Assembly (NCBI RefSeq): GCF_004027225.2
Contig: NC_044277.2
Coordinates: 96,407,552-96,471,551, forward strand
From: Strigops habroptila
Taxonomy: Eukaryota > Chordata > Aves > Psittaciformes > Psittacidae
DNA length: 64,000 nucleotides
Direction of reading: 5' to 3'
The translations under genes and the position numbers were made by a program. Below the pieces are notes generated by a model that saw nothing but the letters and a program-made list of their open reading frames with translations, had not been told where the DNA came from and searched no databases. Shown in pieces: positions 59,346 through 64,000 of this stretch. Every line of letters starts with the position of its first letter. Positions within the stretch are counted from its first letter, which is position 1.

Positions 59346-62300
59346 AAAACAAGGATATTTTGAGCAGCTTCATCAAAATTTGACAAAGAGTATGTCTGTG
59401 CCTTTTACTGTGAAAAGAACATTCTTCACCTCCATTGGATAGCAAAAAGGATTCTTGTATTAGCTTTCATTATTGGCCAGAAAATACTCTGATTTTACTC
59501 TAGTTGACTGTTTGCTTCATATTTTGTAGTTGTTTGGCTTACGTCTGTAATAGATGAAGGCCTAAATTAAGAGCAGGACTCATCTATCCAAATAAGCACT
59601 AAGTGGCCAAATATGACATTAGACCTAAATCAATAACACAGAATATGAGAACCTTTATTGTATTTGGCCCTTTGCTTTTTGTCATGTTGAACACATGCTC
59701 CCTAAGAAGTACAGAACAGATTCAGTTTTGCTTTCGTTTTGCTCTGTTTTTAAACTTACTTTTTATGGCTTTATTTAGTAACACTACACGAAAAAGTAAG
59801 GGAATTGTAAATCAAATGCTAATTCCTTTTATGTTAGTGGTAAAACTCTTAGTTTTAGTGGGGCTAGAACTTCACATGTTGATTCTAGGCTGAATTAGAG
59901 TAAGTCCACATGTGGTACCAGCGTGTATTCACACTGATGAGATGAGGTCTGAAAAAGCTCTGTTTGTTTTAACGCTGCTAGAAAAGAAAGTATCACAACT
60001 AAGACTGTTGGATAGGCTTCTATTATTGTCTCTAGCCAAGATGACATGTGGTACCTGCTTGGATAACAATCACTTAGTTTTAACACAAATCTACATATCA
60101 CTTTGTTTCCCAATCAATGAACACTTGTTTAACAGCAGTCTGTTATGAAATGTCGTAGTAAAAGAATTCTTACTTTTACACAAAGAAAATATTGTGGAAT
60201 TTAGTGCCAGGCACAGTCATCAACTTTTGAGATGAACAAATTGGTGAGTTTAAGAAATGCTTCATATGTTTTCATATCTGCTGACACAAAGTAATTTAAG
60301 CTAAACTGAACAAAAGAGTACCCAGCTTCTCAGATTCCCAAAGCTAATTGCTGTGAGTACCTGAAGGGCTTCTTCTATTTTGTGGGTAGCCTTGGTAAAC
60401 TTCTTATCTTTTATTTTGACTTTTGAGAATGTAGGTCACCAGAGGCAGAACAGTGATGAAAAAGTCTTTCACTAAGGAAATATCTTGGTGTAGCCATTTC
60501 TATACAAATGACATCAGGTTTTGTTTACTGTCTTCACTGCAATGCTGAATTTTTGGTATTAGACTCCACTGATACCCTCTCTGCAGTTCTGAGGTTCACT
60601 TCCTGGCCATTTCTGCTCCTGCCAAAAAGAAAAGTATGATTATCTCCTCCTAGGAGTACTTTAGATCTCTGAATAAATGCTGAGCTAACAAAGATGGAAT
60701 GAAGTTGGGGCTATATATGATAAATTGAATAAGGACAACAAAATGTTTTTCAACAGTCAACTGAGGGAAAAAGAAATCAGAAAATTAATAAGACTGTAGC
60801 AACTACTTTACTCTTTGTCTATTGCATGAAATGATACAGAACATAGATATTCAGAAGTGTTTAAGTGCAGTGGGCTTTTGAATATGTCGTATTTAACTAT
60901 AAAGTCAGTGACTTTAACTACAAGATCACTTCACATAGAGCTAAGATACCCAGTGAGTGAACAACCTGCCTTAAAAAGGGTTTTTTTTTAAAAAAAACCC
61001 TGCCTCTTTTCATAACTTTCACATCACTGGATTTTTCCTTCTCAGTAATGGCTTTGTGCTACAATGCCTCTCAGATATCCTTTACCGCAAAATGGATTAT
61101 CCTCAAATTATGCCCACAAAACAGATACAGAGGGAGACTGAGCATATTGCTAGCTACTCCATTGAAAGCCTGTACAAAACACACTACTGAAATCTACTAC
61201 AATACTGGAAACACTACTACACTTTCCTGAATCTTCATCCAAATTACTGGATCTACTGCAGAATTGTATCCTTTTCTAGACCTGTTCTGCATTGTCCTAC
61301 TTTTTGTTCCTTTTCAGTTTTTGGTAGAGGGTTGGGAAGAGAATATAATATGGGTTAGAATAGCATTCCACCTGAAAGAAAGAGCATGTGATAAGGTACT
61401 TTCAAAAAGGGCCTGTGTACAACAAAGGAGAGTGAGTGAGATAGACTGGTTTTAACTTTATAGCTTCTGAAGCATTATGTGCTGTGATTCAGGCTCAGGC
61501 TTTCATTAATGTTGTTTTTTGATGGGAGCTTTGGCAAATAAAAATAAATAAGGAATTCTATTACGGTCAGGAATTTGCCCCGTCCTGTTAGTGACATCAA
61601 ATTGCTTCATTGATACATGTGCACATCTCCTGAACTCTGGCTTCCATATTTGCATTATTTTATTATTAATTTGTATTTCAGTAAAATTGATGAACAGCAT
61701 CGATTCCATAAAAATCATCGGATTAGTTTTTATTCAAAGTTACAGAACATCACATTGCAAAACACAGAACGTCCTAAGTGAAACTTCCTGTGCATGAGAA
61801 TGGCCCTTTATGCTTGTTTACCTATTTGAAATTCTGCCACATTGTTTAGACAATTAAATATTCCTTGCAATTTTATACATGAAAAATATATTTGTACTGC
61901 TAGTGGGGGTCTGGCAGGTAGCTAATTTTGCCCTCCTGTGTCTGAGAGTATACACATAGCTCTACATAAATCGACTATGTGTAACATAGTATAACATATT
62001 GGCAATATGAATGTTGCATGTAAATATAAAAATGATAATATATTTATGGCTATAACTTGGAAAATTGTGCTTGGTTTTCACCAGATGAAAGACTGGAGTA
62101 GACTTGATTGATTTTTATTTTCTATTCCAAGAAGTGGTTAAAAAAAGGAACAACAACAGAAAAAGCCCTATTTTTCTAAATGGAATGACTAGCTGGCATT
62201 TAAAAATTATTCCATCATTTTGATGGAAGTTTTGACTACATTAGTACTCTTTGCTTCACACAAATATTCTGATTAAAACTTATAATGTATGAAAATTACA

Positions 62301-63886
62301 AGCAAACTAAAGTTCGCTTTTATAATAATAATGCAATCCTGGTAAAACATTTTCCTACCAAGGCCCGATGACTTGAAAAAATCTTTTTATTTACTGTTTA
62401 AGAGTTCTGGCTCAAGATATGATATGATTGCTGATTCACTGAACACCTGTTGTTCATGTAATCTATCATTAAGACAGTGTTGCATCTCATCTCTCTCAGT
62501 CTAGCAACTAATGTTGGCCACAAAATTTTCCAGCTCTGGTGGAACTGTCCTCATGTATTAGCAAAGGAGATGCCTAAGCAGCAAAGAATTCCCTATCTTG
62601 TAGAGAACTAGGGAAGGAAGGGAAAAAAAAAATAAAATTATATGACAAAACCTTTGAACAGAATTAAAATGAGGATAAACATTATAGAAATAACAGGGAT
62701 GGGCAGTAAGCGTAGAAACTTGAAAAGGAGCTTCATCAACTGAAGGAGGCAGAACTGCACCCCTCCCAGAAGATTTTATCTTGAAATAAAAGAAGAACTG
62801 GCATGTTAGCTGATGGGGAGAATGAAATAGGGAAATATGTACAGTTTTATTTTGAACAGATCTGTGTACTTCTCATAGTGTTAATTAAAATCAATAACAT
62901 TCTGGAATTCATCAGGAAATCTGTTTGTGTTTTTCTTATTGTCAAGCTCTGAAACGGGAAACTGTAGGGCCAGTTTTTCTACTGTGTTGCCATCAGCCCA
63001 GAGGCAAGAAAGTTCTTTCTCAGGCTTGTAGGAATTTTACATTCTGAAAGTCCCTGCAGGACTCACGGTATGGACAATGCCTACACTCTGCTCCATTCCT
63101 GGTTTCTAAGGAAACATACTTCTGCCGCAGTGACTTGGGAATGTCTAACAAGAGTGTGTCAGAGAGAATGACATTTGATCAACCATATTTTCAGATGCTT
63201 CTTTAGAAGAGCGAAAAAGAATTTAAAACGCTAGGTCACACTGACAAATCATCAGGTTCAGGTCACATGTGAACTTACACAGTGGCCTGTGCCTAGAAGA
63301 AAAGACGGTATCCTTCAGCCACAGCCACAGCCTACAAACAGCTGTACTAACCTCCTGGGGAAATGCAGCTAATCTTAGGATAAGATAGTGAGATCTTAAA
63401 GGTCATGGTCAAGGGTCTTTTCTTCCTGTGAGTGAATGGACTTCCAGAGGAGATCGAGCTAATCAAGGGTTGGACTACTCCCTGCTCTGCTCTGTAGCAG
63501 AGCACTATTATGTTATCAATGTAAAACTGAACAGATTATTTTCAGGACTGAGAAAAATCATTCATCATGCAGAGATAAAGGGAGGCTTCTGGGAGCTCTA
63601 GGGAATTCATTGTAAGAGTGTTAATTGTATCACGTAGAGTAAGTGTACTGACTGCTGCAGAAATCCACAACATAGATGCATGTTGGTATTCATATTATTT
63701 TATTTTTTGAACAAATGTCCAAGGCACACATAGCACTCCATGATAGCATTCTGGAGTTAAAAATGAAAATAAATGCAGACAAAGAACTGCCCGATCTCCT
63801 ACCTCAAAATATGGAAGGAGTTAATTTGCACACAGGATTATGATGAATCCAAAGTTTCATTACTTTATTAAGGTAGTGTGTTAATC
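59346..63886. other. Intergenic
   Basis: No recognisable gene. A small near-perfect inverted repeat agggttttttttt/aaaaaaaaccct sits at 60977-61001. Confidence 0.6.
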
Positions 63887-64000
63887 TGATGGGTTAATAT
63901 TGGCTAGCTGCCAAGTGCCCTCCAAGCCACTCTATCACTCCCCTTCCTCAACAGGAGATAAGACAAAAGGCTCATGGGTCAAGATAAGGACAGGGAGATC
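63887..64000 (-). mobile_element. Avian LTR, 3' end, cut by the window edge
   Basis: Begins tgatgggttaatattggcta and contains 'ctctatcactccccttcctc', 'aaggctcatgggtcaagata' and 'aggacagggagatc', the reverse of a bird LTR 3' end. Its sense direction is minus. The rest lies to the right. Confidence 0.75.

Noticed and set aside
59603..59893. Hydrophobic 96-codon frame
   Set aside because: AT-rich random hydrophobic composition (Phe/Leu from T-rich DNA), no motif, no splice context.
60977..61001. agggttttttttt/aaaaaaaaccct palindrome as a transposon end
   Set aside because: It is mainly T and A runs; no element or target duplication is attached.
1..64000. tRNA, rRNA, CRISPR, bacterial operon features
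   Set aside because: Nothing of this kind was seen; the window is vertebrate nuclear DNA.

Overview
This is a vertebrate nuclear genome segment, almost certainly from a bird. The evidence is intron-exon gene structure, several CR1-type LINE fragments ending in the 'attctatg' motif, and endogenous-retrovirus LTRs of a kind typical of birds. Those LTRs (more common in Neoaves, as far as I recall) favour a non-galliform bird, but the species cannot be read from the sequence.

Left part (1-5915): the 5' end of TRIP13 on the minus strand. Four coding exons are visible (5234-5325, 3768-3933, 3336-3465, 2438-2493). They encode the first 148 residues, with splice phases that join exactly. The AAA+ ATPase core lies off the left edge. 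A CR1 fragment fills most of intron 1 and nearly touches the exon 1 donor. TRIP13 is head-to-head with BRD9, and the 590 bp between the two start codons is a GC- and CpG-rich bidirectional promoter with two MYB-type motifs, an ETS motif and a TATA-like box.

Centre (5916-about 31.7 kb): complete BRD9 on the plus strand. Sixteen coding exons are placed to the base. They give a 626-residue protein with a basic N-terminus, a bromodomain (about 145-248) and the BRD7/BRD9-type DUF3512 region. BRD9 is the bromodomain subunit of the non-canonical BAF (GBAF) chromatin remodeller. The most interesting feature is an apparently intact, in-frame 72-nt extra exon inside intron 13 (27524-27595), not known to me from human BRD9. 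Other points are a tandem splice donor at exon 4 whose distal site would insert a stop, and two upstream ORFs in the leader. Introns carry a dead CR1 RT fragment (intron 3) and a solo LTR with a perfect 5-bp target duplication (intron 11).

Right part (about 31.8-64 kb): no recognisable protein gene. It is AT-rich intergenic DNA with CR1 fragments, a second solo LTR (36.9 kb), two copies of a composite repeat (33.7 and 44.6 kb), a degraded LTR-like piece (59 kb) and an LTR entering from the right edge. In human the next genes in this direction are ZDHHC11 and TPPP; none of their exons was recognised here. Two things there deserve a check: a terminal-exon-like stretch at 49.91 kb and a strong short hairpin 180 bp further on.

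TRIP13 (mitotic and meiotic HORMA-protein remodelling) and BRD9 (chromatin reading) share a promoter but not a pathway. The divergent pair is the same as on human 5p15.33, so the synteny is ancient.
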